Positions 17,330-27,096 are shown, numbered from the stretch's first letter. The stretch: DNA of 64,000 nt from Stenotrophomonas rhizophila (GCF_000661955.1 NZ_CP007597.1:3088755-3152754); one strand, 5' to 3'. The notes: generated by a model from the letters alone, not told the origin. Numbers and translations are program-made.

Positions 17330-20300
17330 ATGTCCACTTCCCGTTTCGTACATCTCCACGTCCACACCGAGTTTTCGCTGGCGGATTCGACCATCCGTGT
17401 CCCGGCGAAGCCGGATCAGGCTGACCCGAAGAAAGCCAAGCAGGCCAACCTGCTCAGCCGCGCGGTGGAACTCAAGCTGCCTGCCCTGGCAGTGACCGAC
17501 CTGAACAACCTGTTCGCCCTGGTCAAGTTCTACAAGGCCGCCGAAACCGTGGGCATCAAGCCCATCGCCGGCGCCGACATCATGATCGCCGAAGAGGGCA
17601 TGACCCCCTGGCGCATGACCCTGCTGTGCCGCGACCGTGAGGGCTACCTCAGCCTCTCGCGCCTGCTCACCCGCGCCTGGATGGAAGGCCACCGCCCCGA
17701 AGGCGGCGTCGCCGTGCATCCGGACTGGCTCAAGGCCGGCTGCCACAACCTGTTTGCCCTGGCCGGCCGCGACAGCCTGGCCGGCCGCCTCGCCGGCGAA
17801 GGCCGACACGACCTGGCCGAGCAGCAGCTCGCCGACTGGCAGCGCGTGTTCGGCGACGGCCTGCACCTGGAGCTCACCCGCACCGGGCGCGAGGGCGAAG
17901 AAGCCTTCAACCAGTTTGCCCTGCTCGCCGCAGGCCAGCGCGGCCTGCCCGTGGTGGCCAGCAACGACGTGCGCTTCCTGCAGCCGGAGGATTTCGCCGC
18001 CCACGAAGCGCGCGTGTGCATCTCCTCCGGGCGCGTGCTCGACGATCCCAAGCGTCCCCGCGATTACAGCGACCAGCAGTACCTCAAGTCGGCCGACGAC
18101 ATGTGCGCGCTGTTCGCCGATATTCCCGACGCGATCGACAACACCCTCGCGCTGGCCGAACGCTGCAACATCGAAATGCGCCTGGGCACCTACTTCCTGC
18201 CCAACTACCCGGTGCCCGAAGACGAAACGCTCGACAGCTGGATCTGCAGCGAATCGCGCAAGGGCTTGGAAGCGCGCCTGGAAAAGAACCCGCTGGCCGA
18301 AGGCAAGACCCGCGCCGACTACTTCGAGCGCCTGGAATTCGAGCTGGCCACCATCATCAAGATGGGCTTCCCCGGCTACTTCCTGATCGTGGCCGACTTC
18401 ATCCAGTGGGGAAAGAACCAGGGCATCCCGATCGGCCCCGGCCGTGGTTCCGGTGCCGGCTCGCTGGTCGCCTGGGCGCTGCAGATCACCGATCTGGACC
18501 CGATCCCGTACAACCTGCTGTTCGAGCGGTTCCTCAACCCCGAACGCGTGTCGATGCCCGACTTCGACATCGACTTCTGCATGGACCGCCGCGACGAAGT
18601 CATCGACTACGTCGCGCGCAAGTACGGCCGCGAACGCGTCAGCCAGATCATCACCTACGGCACCATGGCCGCCAAGGCGGTGGTGCGCGACTCCGGGCGC
18701 GTGCTCGGCTTCCCGTATGGCCTGGTCGACGGCGTCTCCAAGCTGATCCCCAACATCCTGGGCATCTCGCTCAAGGACGCCATGGGCGAAGGCAAGGATT
18801 CGGAGATGGCGTCGCCGGAGCTGATCCAGCGCTACCAGAACGAAGACGACGTCCGCGACCTGATCGACCTGGCCCGCCAGCTCGAAGACCTCACCCGCAA
18901 CGCCGGCAAGCACGCCGGTGGCGTGGTGATCGCGCCCGAGCCGCTGGCCGAGTTCTGCCCGCTGTTCGCCGAACACGACGAAGGCGGCCGCGGCCGCAAC
19001 CCGGTTACCCAGTTCGACAAGAACGACGTCGAAGAAATCGGCCTGGTGAAGTTCGACTTCCTCGGCCTGCGCACGCTGACGATCATCGACTGGGCGGTCA
19101 AGGCGATCAACAAGCGCCACGAACGCGCGGGCATTCCGCCGGTGGACATCACCGCGCTGCCGCTGGACGACGTGGCCACCTACAAGGACATCTTCGCCAA
19201 CGGCAACACCGGCGCGGTGTTCCAGTTCGAATCCTCGGGCATGCGCCGCCTGCTCAAGGACGCGCGCCCCGATCGCTTCGAAGACCTCATCGCACTGGTG
19301 TCGCTGTACCGCCCCGGCCCGATGGACCTGATTCCCTCCTTCAACGCGCGTAAGCACGGGCAGGAAGAAATCATCTACCCCGATCCGCGCACCGAAGCGA
19401 TCCTGAAAGACACCTACGGCATCATGGTGTACCAGGAGCAGGTGATGCAGATGGCGCAGATCGTGGGCGGTTACTCGCTCGGCGGCGCCGACCTGCTGCG
19501 CCGCGCGATGGGCAAGAAGGTGCCGGCCGAAATGGCCAAGCACCGCGAGATCTTCCGCGAGGGCGCGGCCAAGGACGGGGTGGGCGAGGCCAAGGCCGAC
19601 GCCATCTTCGACCTGATGGAGAAGTTCGCCGGCTACGGCTTCAACAAGTCGCACGCCGCCGCCTACGCGCTGGTCAGCTACCAGACCGCCTGGCTCAAGC
19701 GCCATTACCCGGCCGAGTTCATGGCGGCCACGCTGTCCTCGGACATGGACAACACCGACAAGGTGGTGGGCTTCCTGGCCGAAGTGCGCAACCTCGGCCT
19801 GACCGTACTGCCGCCGCGCGTGAACGAATCGGCCTACATGTTCGAAGCCTCCAGTGCCGACACCATCGTGTACGGCCTGGGCGCGATCAAGGGCGTGGGT
19901 CAGGGCGCATGCGAAGCGGTGGTGGAGGAACGCGCGCGTGGCGGCCGTTACGAATCGCTGCTGGATTTCTGCATGCGCGCCGAGTCGGGCAAGCTCAACC
20001 GGCGCACCCTGGAAGCCATGATCAACTGCGGCGCGATGGACGGCCTGGGCAAGAACCGCGCCTCGTTGATGCTGCAGCTGCCCGAAGTGCTCAAGGCCAC
20101 CGACCAGATCACCCGCGAGAAGGCGTCCGGGCAGAACTCGCTGTTCGGTGCCCCCAGCCCGCAGGCCACCGCGCAGCAGCTGGATCTGCCCGAAGCCAAG
20201 GAATGGGCGCTGAACCAGCTGCTCGATGGCGAGCGCGACACGCTCGGTTTCTACCTGAGCGGGCATCCGTTCGATCCGTATGCCGACGACGTCAAGGAAC

Positions 20301-20911
20301 TGGTCGGCACCGACCTGGGCATGCTCGAACGCCTGATTCCCCCGGCCCGTCCCAGCAAGGACGGCGAGAAGCGCGCGTGGCGCCAGGAAACCCCGGTGAT
20401 CCTGGCCGGCCAGGTGGTGGGCGTGCGGCGCAAGGGCGAAAGCCAGGTGTTCATGCAGCTGGAAGACAGCAAGGGCCGCGTGGAGTGCAGTGCCTTCACC
20501 GACGGCCTGGCCGAGTTCGGCCACCTGATGACCAAGGACCGCATCCTGATCGTCAAGGGCGGCCTGCGCGAGGACGAATTCAACGGCGGCTACGCGCTGC
20601 GCATCCGCCAGTGCTGGGATTACGAAGAGGTGTGCGCCAACTACGCCACCCGCCTGTCGCTGCGCCTGGACCTGCGCCAGGACGGCCCGGTGTGGGAGCG
20701 CGTGAACGCCCTGCTCGACCGTCACCGCCCCGGCCGCACGCCGCTGCGCATGGACCTGCTGCTGGGGTCCGAGCAGGGTCCGGTGGCCGGCATGCTCGAC
20801 GTCGGCGGCGACATCGCCGTGCGGGTGGACAGCCAGCTGGTGGACGCGCTGCGCGCCGACCCCGCCGTGCGCACCGTGAAGGTCCGCTACAGCCCGCCCT
20901 GGGCGAACTGA
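17330..20911 (+). CDS. dnaE: DNA polymerase III alpha subunit
   Basis: Replicative polymerase subunit. The 1193 residues are typical. The N-terminal PHP domain starts FVHLHVHTEFSLADSTI; the palm carries GPGRGSGAGSLVAW and the catalytic aspartates in MPDFDIDFCMDRRDEV; the fingers have the FNKSHAAAYALVSYQTAWLK region. An OB fold (VILAGQVVGVRRKG) begins at about residue 1020. The long minus-strand open frame over the same bases is a codon-bias shadow. Confidence 0.98.
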   Translation: MSTSRFVHLHVHTEFSLADSTIRVPAKPDQADPKKAKQANLLSRAVELKLPALAVTDLNNLFALVKFYKAAETVGIKPIAGADIMIAEEGMTPWRMTLLCRDREGYLSLSRLLTRAWMEGHRPEGGVAVHPDWLKAGCHNLFALAGRDSLAGRLAGEGRHDLAEQQLADWQRVFGDGLHLELTRTGREGEEAFNQFALLAAGQRGLPVVASNDVRFLQPEDFAAHEARVCISSGRVLDDPKRPRDYSDQQYLKSADDMCALFADIPDAIDNTLALAERCNIEMRLGTYFLPNYPVPEDETLDSWICSESRKGLEARLEKNPLAEGKTRADYFERLEFELATIIKMGFPGYFLIVADFIQWGKNQGIPIGPGRGSGAGSLVAWALQITDLDPIPYNLLFERFLNPERVSMPDFDIDFCMDRRDEVIDYVARKYGRERVSQIITYGTMAAKAVVRDSGRVLGFPYGLVDGVSKLIPNILGISLKDAMGEGKDSEMASPELIQRYQNEDDVRDLIDLARQLEDLTRNAGKHAGGVVIAPEPLAEFCPLFAEHDEGGRGRNPVTQFDKNDVEEIGLVKFDFLGLRTLTIIDWAVKAINKRHERAGIPPVDITALPLDDVATYKDIFANGNTGAVFQFESSGMRRLLKDARPDRFEDLIALVSLYRPGPMDLIPSFNARKHGQEEIIYPDPRTEAILKDTYGIMVYQEQVMQMAQIVGGYSLGGADLLRRAMGKKVPAEMAKHREIFREGAAKDGVGEAKADAIFDLMEKFAGYGFNKSHAAAYALVSYQTAWLKRHYPAEFMAATLSSDMDNTDKVVGFLAEVRNLGLTVLPPRVNESAYMFEASSADTIVYGLGAIKGVGQGACEAVVEERARGGRYESLLDFCMRAESGKLNRRTLEAMINCGAMDGLGKNRASLMLQLPEVLKATDQITREKASGQNSLFGAPSPQATAQQLDLPEAKEWALNQLLDGERDTLGFYLSGHPFDPYADDVKELVGTDLGMLERLIPPARPSKDGEKRAWRQETPVILAGQVVGVRRKGESQVFMQLEDSKGRVECSAFTDGLAEFGHLMTKDRILIVKGGLREDEFNGGYALRIRQCWDYEEVCANYATRLSLRLDLRQDGPVWERVNALLDRHRPGRTPLRMDLLLGSEQGPVAGMLDVGGDIAVRVDSQLVDALRADPAVRTVKVRYSPPWAN

Positions 20912-20967
20912 TCCGCTCCACCGTTCCACGTCCCACCGTTCTTCCGCTACACGACAGGTAACCGGTT

Positions 20968-21840
20968 TTGATCACACGTTTTGCCGGGCTGCTGCTTGCC
21001 GCCCTTGCCCTCAGCGGCTGCACCAGCCCGTCCCAGACCTTCGAGATCGACAACCCGGGCGACACCCCGCTGACCCTGCGCATCGACGGCAACGAACTGC
21101 CGATCGCCGCGCACGCCTCGCGGCCTGTGAAGCTCAAGCCCGGCGAGCACCACCTGCAGACCCCGGCCCTGGGCGATGTGCGGTTCATCGTCTACGCCCG
21201 CGGCAAGGGCGGCCTGATCAACCCGACGCTGGGCGAGTATGTGATTGCCAGCGAGGTCTACGTCACCGGCGAAGACAAGCTGCGCCACTTCGGCACCGTG
21301 GACAACCACATCGCGCTGGGCGGGGTCGGCTTTGATGGCCCGTACAGCACGACCCACGCGCTGTTCATCGACCACGCCTGGACCTTCGGCGTGCGCGAGC
21401 CGTTCCCCGACGAACAGACCGTGGCCCACGTGGACGAGACCGGTGGCCGGATCAACACCAAGATCTTCACCGCCGCCGACTTCATCGATTACGCCGAGGC
21501 GCGCAGCGGCCAGCCCGGCGCCTACCGGCGGCAGCAGCCGGCCGGTTACCAGGCCCCGACCTACACGCTGGAGCCGGCGCCGACCGCCCTGCCCGCGCTG
21601 GACCCGGCCTTCGAACGGCATGCCGCGCCCCTGCGCGAGCTATATGCGCGCTACCTGAAGGCCACCACCGCCGACGCCCAGCTGCAGCTGCAGCAGGAGG
21701 CCTTCCAGGCGCAGATGGCCTTCACCGCCGCCACCGCCGCGCTCGGCTCAGGCCTGCCGGTGGAGGCCAACGAGGCCTACAACACCTTCGTGCAGACCCG
21801 CGGCAGCCTGATGGGCAGTGCCGCGCTGGTTGTGCCCTGA
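20968..21840 (+). CDS. Conserved lipoprotein of unknown function
   Basis: A 290-residue protein with a lipoprotein signal ending LALSGC, so it should be acylated at Cys18. The mature part begins with a beta-rich region (FEIDNPGDTPLTLRIDG, VKLKPGEHHLQTP) and ends in a helical region with many Q and A residues. I do not recognise the family. The start is TTG at 20968, 56 bases after dnaE. It lies between dnaE and accA, which are adjacent in enterics. Given its place in the block, a role at the envelope is a reasonable guess but not shown. Confidence 0.75.
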   Translation: MITRFAGLLLAALALSGCTSPSQTFEIDNPGDTPLTLRIDGNELPIAAHASRPVKLKPGEHHLQTPALGDVRFIVYARGKGGLINPTLGEYVIASEVYVTGEDKLRHFGTVDNHIALGGVGFDGPYSTTHALFIDHAWTFGVREPFPDEQTVAHVDETGGRINTKIFTAADFIDYAEARSGQPGAYRRQQPAGYQAPTYTLEPAPTALPALDPAFERHAAPLRELYARYLKATTADAQLQLQQEAFQAQMAFTAATAALGSGLPVEANEAYNTFVQTRGSLMGSAALVVP

Positions 21841-21953
21841 GCTGACTGGCGCGACCCGCCCCGCTGCGCTACCGTCGGTTTCCAGACGACGGCGTACGGG
21901 GCTTTTCGGCGCATTCGGCTACACTTTCCCTCTTTACTTCACGACGGTTTCCG

Positions 21954-22913
21954 ATGAATCCGAACTACCTCGACTTCGAGCAACCCATCGCTGATCTGGA
22001 GGCGAAGATCCAGGACCTGCGCAGCGCCAGCGCCGGGCCTGCGGTCAATGTCGAGGCCGAGGTGAACGCCCTGCAGGACAAGCTGCGGGTGCGTACCGCG
22101 CAGATCTTCCGCAACCTGACGTCGTGGCAGGTCCTGCAGCTGGCCCGCCATCCCTCGCGCCCGTACACCGCCGACTACATCCGCATCTTCTGTGACGAGT
22201 TCCAGGAGCTGGCAGGCGATCGCGCCTTCGCCGACGACAAGGCCATCATGGGTGGCCTGGCCCGCATCGGCGGCCGCTCGGTCATGCTGATCGGCCACCA
22301 GAAAGGCCGCGACACCAAGGAAAAGATCAAGCGCAACTTCGGCATGCCCAAGCCGGAGGGCTACCGCAAGGCGCTGCGCCTGATGAAGATGGCCGAGCGC
22401 TTCGGCCTGCCGGTGCTGACCCTGATCGACACCGCAGGCGCCTGGCCGGGCATTGACGCCGAATCGCGCGGCCAGTCCGAGGCGATCGCCCGCAACCTGA
22501 TGGAAATGGCCGAGCTGAAGGTCCCGGTGATCTGCACCGTGATCGGCGAAGGCGGCTCGGGTGGCGCGCTGGCGCTGGGCGTCGGCGACCGTACCGTGAT
22601 GCTGGAGTACAGCGTGTACTCGACCATCACCCCGGAAGGCTGCGCCTCGATCCTGTGGAAGGACGCCGGCAAGGCCAAGGAAGCGGCCGAGCAGCTGGGG
22701 ATGACCGCCCCGCGCCTGAAGAGCCTGGGCCTCATCGACAAGATGGTGCGCGAGCCCACCGGCGGCGCCCACCGCAACCCGAACCAGATGGGCAAGCGCC
22801 TGAAGGCCGTGCTGCTCAACGAACTGGACGCCCTGCAGAAGCTGTCGGTGGACCAGCTGCTGGCCCGGCGCTACGAGCGCCTGCGCAGCTACGGCACCTA
22901 CGAGACCATCTAA
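21954..22913 (+). CDS. accA: Acetyl-CoA carboxylase carboxyltransferase alpha subunit
   Basis: With AccD it transfers the carboxyl group from biotin to acetyl-CoA, the first step of fatty acid synthesis. The 319 residues are the usual length. Visible signatures are [16 protein letters not shown] at the start, [21 protein letters not shown] and the glycine-rich [15 protein letters not shown] oxyanion region. It closes the block that began with pyrH and is followed by a strong terminator and then by the IS element. Confidence 0.98.
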   Translation: MNPNYLDFEQPIADLEAKIQDLRSASAGPAVNVEAEVNALQDKLRVRTAQIFRNLTSWQVLQLARHPSRPYTADYIRIFCDEFQELAGDRAFADDKAIMGGLARIGGRSVMLIGHQKGRDTKEKIKRNFGMPKPEGYRKALRLMKMAERFGLPVLTLIDTAGAWPGIDAESRGQSEAIARNLMEMAELKVPVICTVIGEGGSGGALALGVGDRTVMLEYSVYSTITPEGCASILWKDAGKAKEAAEQLGMTAPRLKSLGLIDKMVREPTGGAHRNPNQMGKRLKAVLLNELDALQKLSVDQLLARRYERLRSYGTYETI

Positions 22914-22937
22914 GCGGATTGCCGTTGCGATGGAACG

Positions 22938-22971
22938 AAAAAAGCCGGACGCGAAAGCGCCCGGCTTTTTT
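22938..22971. terminator. Terminator after accA
   Basis: AAAAAAGCCGG and CCGGCTTTTTT pair around a 12-base loop. The A-run and T-run would work in both directions. The IS begins nine bases beyond it. Confidence 0.92.
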
Positions 22972-23032
22972 CATGCCCCTGACCCGTCCTGAATTGAGTT
23001 GACACCTTTTCCCACAGGAAGAGGAATGTTCA

Positions 23033-23434
23033 ATGGATTCAACACTCAGGCGCAGCCAGCGGGATTACTCGCTGGCCTTCAAATTGTCGGTGGTCGACCA
23101 GGTCGAGCGCGGGGAACTGACCTACAAAAAGGCCCAGGAGCGATACGGTATCCAAGGACGGAGCACCGTGCTTGGCTGGCTTCGCCGTCATGGTCGGCAG
23201 GATTGGTCGGGTGGTGCATCATCTGCCCCCATGACCACTTCACCCAAAAGCGGGGCGGGCAAGCCGCTGACGCCGGAACAACAGATCAAGGCCTTGCAGG
23301 TGCAACTGCGGGAAGCCAACGAGAAAGCGCAGCTTTTCGAAGCCATCGTCGATGTTCTCAAAGAGGACTACGGGGTGCGGATCGTAAAAAAGCCTTCCGG
23401 CAAGTCCTCACGCAAGGGCGCCTCCAAGGCCTAA
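23033..23434 (+). CDS. IS3-family transposase OrfA
   Basis: A 133-residue DNA-binding subunit. The N-terminal helix-turn-helix (DYSLAFKLSVVDQVERGELT, then YGIQGRSTVLGWLRRHG) is followed by a leucine-zipper-like helix around residues 82-108 (EQQIKALQVQLREANEKAQL). The slippery A-AAA-AAG at 23386-23392 is in its frame as GTA AAA AAG near the 3' end. If ribosomes slip -1 they enter orfB and make the full transposase; if not, OrfA terminates at 23434 and would act as a repressor, as known for related elements. Confidence 0.9.
   Translation: MDSTLRRSQRDYSLAFKLSVVDQVERGELTYKKAQERYGIQGRSTVLGWLRRHGRQDWSGGASSAPMTTSPKSGAGKPLTPEQQIKALQVQLREANEKAQLFEAIVDVLKEDYGVRIVKKPSGKSSRKGASKA
23386..23392 (+). promoter_or_regulatory. 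Programmed -1 frameshift site A-AAA-AAG
   Basis: A canonical slippery heptamer sits exactly in phase with OrfA. Slipping back one base puts the ribosome in the orfB frame, which continues unbroken to 24267. Confidence 0.85.
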
Positions 23435-24267
23435 GCGTGGCAAGGGCTTGCCGACATTTCGGCATTAGTCGGCAGGCGTACTACAAAGCCGGCCATCGCC
23501 AACAACAGCAGCTGGTCGAGGGCGCGCGGGCGATCGCCTTGGTGGGTGGCTATCGGGCCCGTCAGCCACGCATCGGCACCCGCAAGCTCCACGGTCTGAT
23601 CAGGCCGGCACTGCAGGAATCGGGGATAGCGATGGGGCGGGACCGCCTGTTTGGTGTCCTTCGTGATGCCCGGCTCCTGGTGTCCATGCGGCGCGCATAT
23701 CACAAGACAACCAACAGCCATCACCGCTTCCGGCGGCACCCCAACCTGCTCAAAGCTGGCGAGGGGCGCGTGGTACCCACCGGCTGCGAGCAGGTGTGGG
23801 TCGCCGACATCACCTACCTGCCAACGCAAGGGAAATTCGTCTATCTGAGCCTGATTACGGATGCTTGGTCACGCAAGATCGTTGGCTGGAGCGTGCACGA
23901 CACCTTGCAGACAGAGCAGGTCGCCCAAGCCCTGCAAATGGCGTTGAAGGGGCGAAAAACGCGCCAACGTCTGGTCCATCACTCCGACCGTGGCATCCAA
24001 TATTGCTCGGACTACTACCAAAAGATCCACGCCAAGCACGGCGTGACCTGCTCGATGACTGACGGCTACGACTGCTACCAGAATGCGCTGGCCGAACGGG
24101 TGAATGGGATCTTGAAAGGTGAGTTCCTGCTGTATCGGCCTCGAGACCTGGCGCAGGCGCGCCAGATGGTGGCCGAGGCGGTGGCGATCTATAACGCCGA
24201 ACGCCCGCACCTGTCCCTTAAAATGCAGACGCCCGATGCAGTGCATCGGGCGTCCTTGGCCGCCTGA
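23390..24267 (+). CDS. IS3-family transposase OrfB, read as OrfAB fusion
   Basis: Catalytic integrase-core half, about 292 residues after the frameshift, with no convincing start codon of its own. It begins with a short helical region (LQGLSVARACRHFGISRQAYY) and a HTH_21-type segment. The rve core follows, with the first Asp in VWVADITYLPT, the second in HHSDRGIQYCS, and the Glu in NALAERVNGILKGEF, completing the DDE triad. The spacing of Asp to Glu, about 35 residues, fits the IS3 family. The use of A6G and the NALAERVNGILK motif suggest the IS150-like subgroup, which I hold loosely. Confidence 0.88.
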
Positions 24268-24327
24268 CGGCGGCCGGTTCATCCACCACAGGTGTCAACC
24301 TATGGCAGGACGGGTCACCCCCACCGG

Positions 24328-24431
24328 GTAGAGCCGACCGTTGGTCGGCTATCGAGGTCGAGAGCCGGCCAGCGGCCGGCACTACCGGTAGAGCCGACCG
24401 TTGGTCGGCTGCCGTTGCCGTTGCCATTGCC
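24328..24431. repeat. Three SMAG hairpins and a GTTGCC tract
   Basis: GTAG-headed SMAGs occur at 24328-24350 and 24388-24410, with an inverted GCCGGCC-type unit at 24362-24385 between them. Four GTTGCC-like hexamers follow to 24431. The IS right end lies only ten bases before the first SMAG. Confidence 0.85.
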
Positions 24432-24467
24432 GCACCGTTGCAATCGCCCCCGGCCTCATCACGCCCC

Positions 24468-24923
24468 TCAGAACGGCTTGGCCAACACCAACCACACCAC
24501 CCCGATGAACAGCACCAGCGGCAGTTCGTTGAACCAGCGCAGCGCGCGCGAGGTCGGCAGCGGCTTGCCGCGCACGTTGCCCTTCAGCAACCGGCCGGTC
24601 CAGGAGTAATACACCAGCAGCAGCACCACCAGGCCCAGCTTGGCGTGCAACCAGCCGGCCGCACCCGGGGCCACCATGGTCGGGAAATCGGGGATCACCT
24701 TGTAACCCAGCCACAGCACCAGGCCCAGGATCAGCGCGAAGCCGAACATCATGTGGCCAAACTTGTACAGGCGCAGGCCCATCAGCTGCAGCCGCTCGGT
24801 CACCGGCAGCTGGCCGGCGGTCTCGCTCAGGTTCACCAGGATCCGCGGCAGGTAGAACACCGCCGCCATCCAGGCCACCACGAACAGCAGATGGAAGGTT
24901 TTGACCCAGTAATAGCTCTGCAT
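24468..24923 (-). CDS. hemJ: Protoporphyrinogen IX oxidase HemJ
   Basis: Oxidises protoporphyrinogen IX to protoporphyrin IX in heme synthesis at the inner membrane. The 151-residue protein has four membrane helices. The family's conserved residues are visible: histidine in KTFHLLFVVAWMA, arginine in FYLPRILVN, and WLHAKLGLV with its lysine. The start is set at ATG 24923 (MQSYYWVKTFH); an upstream in-frame ATG at 24989 would add 22 residues not seen in the family. It is divergent from the methyltransferase gene. Confidence 0.88.
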   Translation of the reverse strand: MQSYYWVKTFHLLFVVAWMAAVFYLPRILVNLSETAGQLPVTERLQLMGLRLYKFGHMMFGFALILGLVLWLGYKVIPDFPTMVAPGAAGWLHAKLGLVVLLLVYYSWTGRLLKGNVRGKPLPTSRALRWFNELPLVLFIGVVWLVLAKPF

Positions 24924-25076
24924 GCGCTCGCTCCAGCGGCTGGCGTAGGTTGTCGGGCATTCTCGCATGCCCGGGTACAGCCGCCCCATGCGTGGCTGGC
25001 GCGACCAATCGCCACACCACCGCCACGCAGGCCGCCGCGCGACACCGTACGATAGGCGCCGTTTTCACGACTTCGC

Positions 25077-25682
25077 ATGATCGCCATGGACAAGACCTAC
25101 GACGCCGACTACTTCAAGCGCTGGTACCAGGCCGACCAGGCCGGTGGCGCCGCGCGCCTGGCGCGCAAGGTGGCCTTGGCCGTGGCCAGCGCCGAGTACT
25201 ACCTGGAACGCCCGATCCGCAGCGTGCTCGACATCGGCTGCGGCGAAGGCGCCTGGCGCGCACCGCTGCTCAAGCTGCGTCCGCGCGTGCAGTACCTGGG
25301 CTTCGACAGCAGCGCGTACGCCATCCAGCGCTATGGCCGCAGCCGCAACCTGCACATGGCCAAGGTCGGCGACTTCGCCTGGTTGCGCCCGTGTGCGCCG
25401 GTCGACCTGCTGGTCTGTTCTGACGTGATGCATTACGTGCCCAGCCGCGAGCTGCGCCCGGCGCTGGACGGTTTTGCCGAACTCACGGGCGGCGTGGCGT
25501 TCCTGGAGGCGTTCAGCGCCGAGGACGAATTCGACGGCGACCATGAGGGCTTCCAGGCGCGTCCGGCGCGCTGGTACCGCAGCGGCCTGAAGAACGCCGG
25601 CTTCACCGCGCTGGGCTCGCACTGCTGGCTGTCTCCGGCCCTGGCCGGGCATGCCGCCGCGCTGGAACGTGCCGACCGCTGA
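25077..25682 (+). CDS. Class I SAM-dependent methyltransferase
   Basis: A 201-residue soluble protein with a Rossmann methyltransferase fold. Motif I is VLDIGCGEGAWRAPL at about residues 50-64; an acidic end of strand 2 is LGFDSSAYAI, and motif IV-like DLLVCSDVMHYV follows. The substrate cannot be told. The start may be 25077 or the ATG three codons on (25086). It is divergent from hemJ and 97 bases before the PHA depolymerase gene. Confidence 0.85.
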   Translation: MIAMDKTYDADYFKRWYQADQAGGAARLARKVALAVASAEYYLERPIRSVLDIGCGEGAWRAPLLKLRPRVQYLGFDSSAYAIQRYGRSRNLHMAKVGDFAWLRPCAPVDLLVCSDVMHYVPSRELRPALDGFAELTGGVAFLEAFSAEDEFDGDHEGFQARPARWYRSGLKNAGFTALGSHCWLSPALAGHAAALERADR

Positions 25683-25779
25683 ATCTCGATAACAACTGAG
25701 ACTGACCCCGTATTAACGCGCCGATCCCGCCGGTAGGCTATGCTGCGCGGCAACATAAGACCATACATATTCGGACGCC

Positions 25780-27096
25780 ATGCTCTATCAACTGCATGAG
25801 TTGACCCGCAACATGCTCGCCCCGTGGGTTCACCAGGCCCAGGCCAACGCCAAGTTCTTCGCCAACCAGGGTCACTGGTGGTCGCAGATGCCCGGTGCCG
25901 ATCGCCTGTCGGCGGTCAACGAGCTGTTCCATCGCATCGGCAAGGATTACGAGAAGCCCGAGTGGGGCATCAACGAAATCGAGGTCGATGGCGAGCGCGT
26001 GCCGATCGTGGTGCACGAGGAAGTCAGCAAGCCGTTCTGCAAGCTGCTGCGCTTCAAGCGCCACAGCAACGAAGCCGACCAGCTGCACACCATGCTCAAC
26101 CAGCCGTTCGTGCTGGTGGTGGCGCCGCTGTCGGGCCACCACGCCACGCTGCTGCGCGACACCGTGCGCACGCTGCTGCGCGACCACCGCGTGTATGTCA
26201 CCGACTGGGTGGACGCGCGCATGGTGCCGGGCAGCGAAGGCGAGTTCGGCCTGGACGATTACATCGCCTACGTGCAGGAATTCATCCGCCACCTGGGCGC
26301 GGACAAGCTGCACGTGGTGAGTGTGTGCCAGCCGACCGTGCCGGTGCTGGCGGCGGTATCGCTGATGGCCAGCCGTGGCGAACCGACGCCGCGCACGCTG
26401 GTGATGATGGGGGGCCCGATCGATGCCCGCTGCAGCCCCACCGCGGTGAACAACCTGGCCACGCAGAACCCGTTGTCGTGGTTCGAGAACAACGTCATCC
26501 ATACCGTCCCGGGCACCTACCCCGGCGCCGGTCGCCGCGTGTACCCCGGCTTCCTGCAGCATGCCGGGTTCCTGTCGATGAACCCGAGCCGGCACTTCAG
26601 TTCGCACTGGGATTTCTACGCCGACCTGGTCAAGGGCGACATGGAAGACGCCGACGCGCACCGTCGTTTCTACGACGAGTACAACGCGGTGCTGGACATG
26701 CCGGCCAAGTACTACCTGGACACCATCGAGGTGGTGTTCCAGCAGTTCCTGCTGCCGCGTGGCGAGTGGTACGTCAACGGCGAACACGTGAACCCGGCGG
26801 CGATCACCGGGACGGCCCTGCTGAGCATCGAGGGCGAGCTGGACGACATCGCCGGGCTGGGCCAGACCGAAGCGGCGCAGGCGCTGTGCAGCGGCATTCC
26901 GGCCGAGCACCGTGAGCATTTCATCGTGGAAGGCGCCGGCCATTACGGCATCTTCAGCGGCCGTCGCTGGCGCGAAACGGTGTACCCGAAGGTGCGTGAT
27001 TTCTTCGCGGCCCATGCGCAGACCGCCGCGACCAAGCCGAAGAAGGCCGCCAAGATCACCAGCAACGTCACCCCGTTGCGGCGCAAGGCGGGCTAA
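25780..27096 (+). CDS. phaZ: Intracellular polyhydroxyalkanoate depolymerase
   Basis: Hydrolyses stored PHA granules in the cytoplasm. The 438-residue alpha/beta hydrolase has the nucleophile motif SVCQPTVP with cysteine at position 183, as in Ralstonia PhaZa1-type enzymes, in place of the serine of a normal lipase box. A C-terminal EGAGHYGIFSGRRW segment supplies the histidine, and an acidic residue lies in EGELDDIAG. The last 30 residues are lysine- and alanine-rich. No PHA synthase or phasin gene is near. Family assignment is firm; polymer preference is unknown. Confidence 0.9.
   Translation: MLYQLHELTRNMLAPWVHQAQANAKFFANQGHWWSQMPGADRLSAVNELFHRIGKDYEKPEWGINEIEVDGERVPIVVHEEVSKPFCKLLRFKRHSNEADQLHTMLNQPFVLVVAPLSGHHATLLRDTVRTLLRDHRVYVTDWVDARMVPGSEGEFGLDDYIAYVQEFIRHLGADKLHVVSVCQPTVPVLAAVSLMASRGEPTPRTLVMMGGPIDARCSPTAVNNLATQNPLSWFENNVIHTVPGTYPGAGRRVYPGFLQHAGFLSMNPSRHFSSHWDFYADLVKGDMEDADAHRRFYDEYNAVLDMPAKYYLDTIEVVFQQFLLPRGEWYVNGEHVNPAAITGTALLSIEGELDDIAGLGQTEAAQALCSGIPAEHREHFIVEGAGHYGIFSGRRWRETVYPKVRDFFAAHAQTAATKPKKAAKITSNVTPLRRKAG

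Larger units (their letters stand above)
22980..24317 (+). mobile_element. IS3-family insertion sequence, complete
   Basis: A 1338-bp element. The terminal inverted repeats are 27 bp, matching at the outer TGACCCGTCCTG and the inner GTTGACACC with a diverged middle. It contains orfA, a slippery heptamer and orfB with a full DDE triad. Flanking CCCC on both sides may be the target duplication, but the site is C-rich and this is not certain. Internal GC is visibly lower than in neighbouring genes. Both ends and both frames look intact, so it may be active. Confidence 0.92.

Noticed and set aside
17315..20929. A 1204-residue open frame on the minus strand over dnaE
   Set aside because: It mirrors the codon bias of dnaE, has repetitive low-complexity content (AQRV, HQVA) and no family motifs. 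dnaE itself is certain.
22998..23033. Independent start for orfB at the beginning of the IS
   Set aside because: The orfB frame is open from 22999, but its first 130 residues overlap orfA and have no transposase features. Frameshift expression explains the product better.
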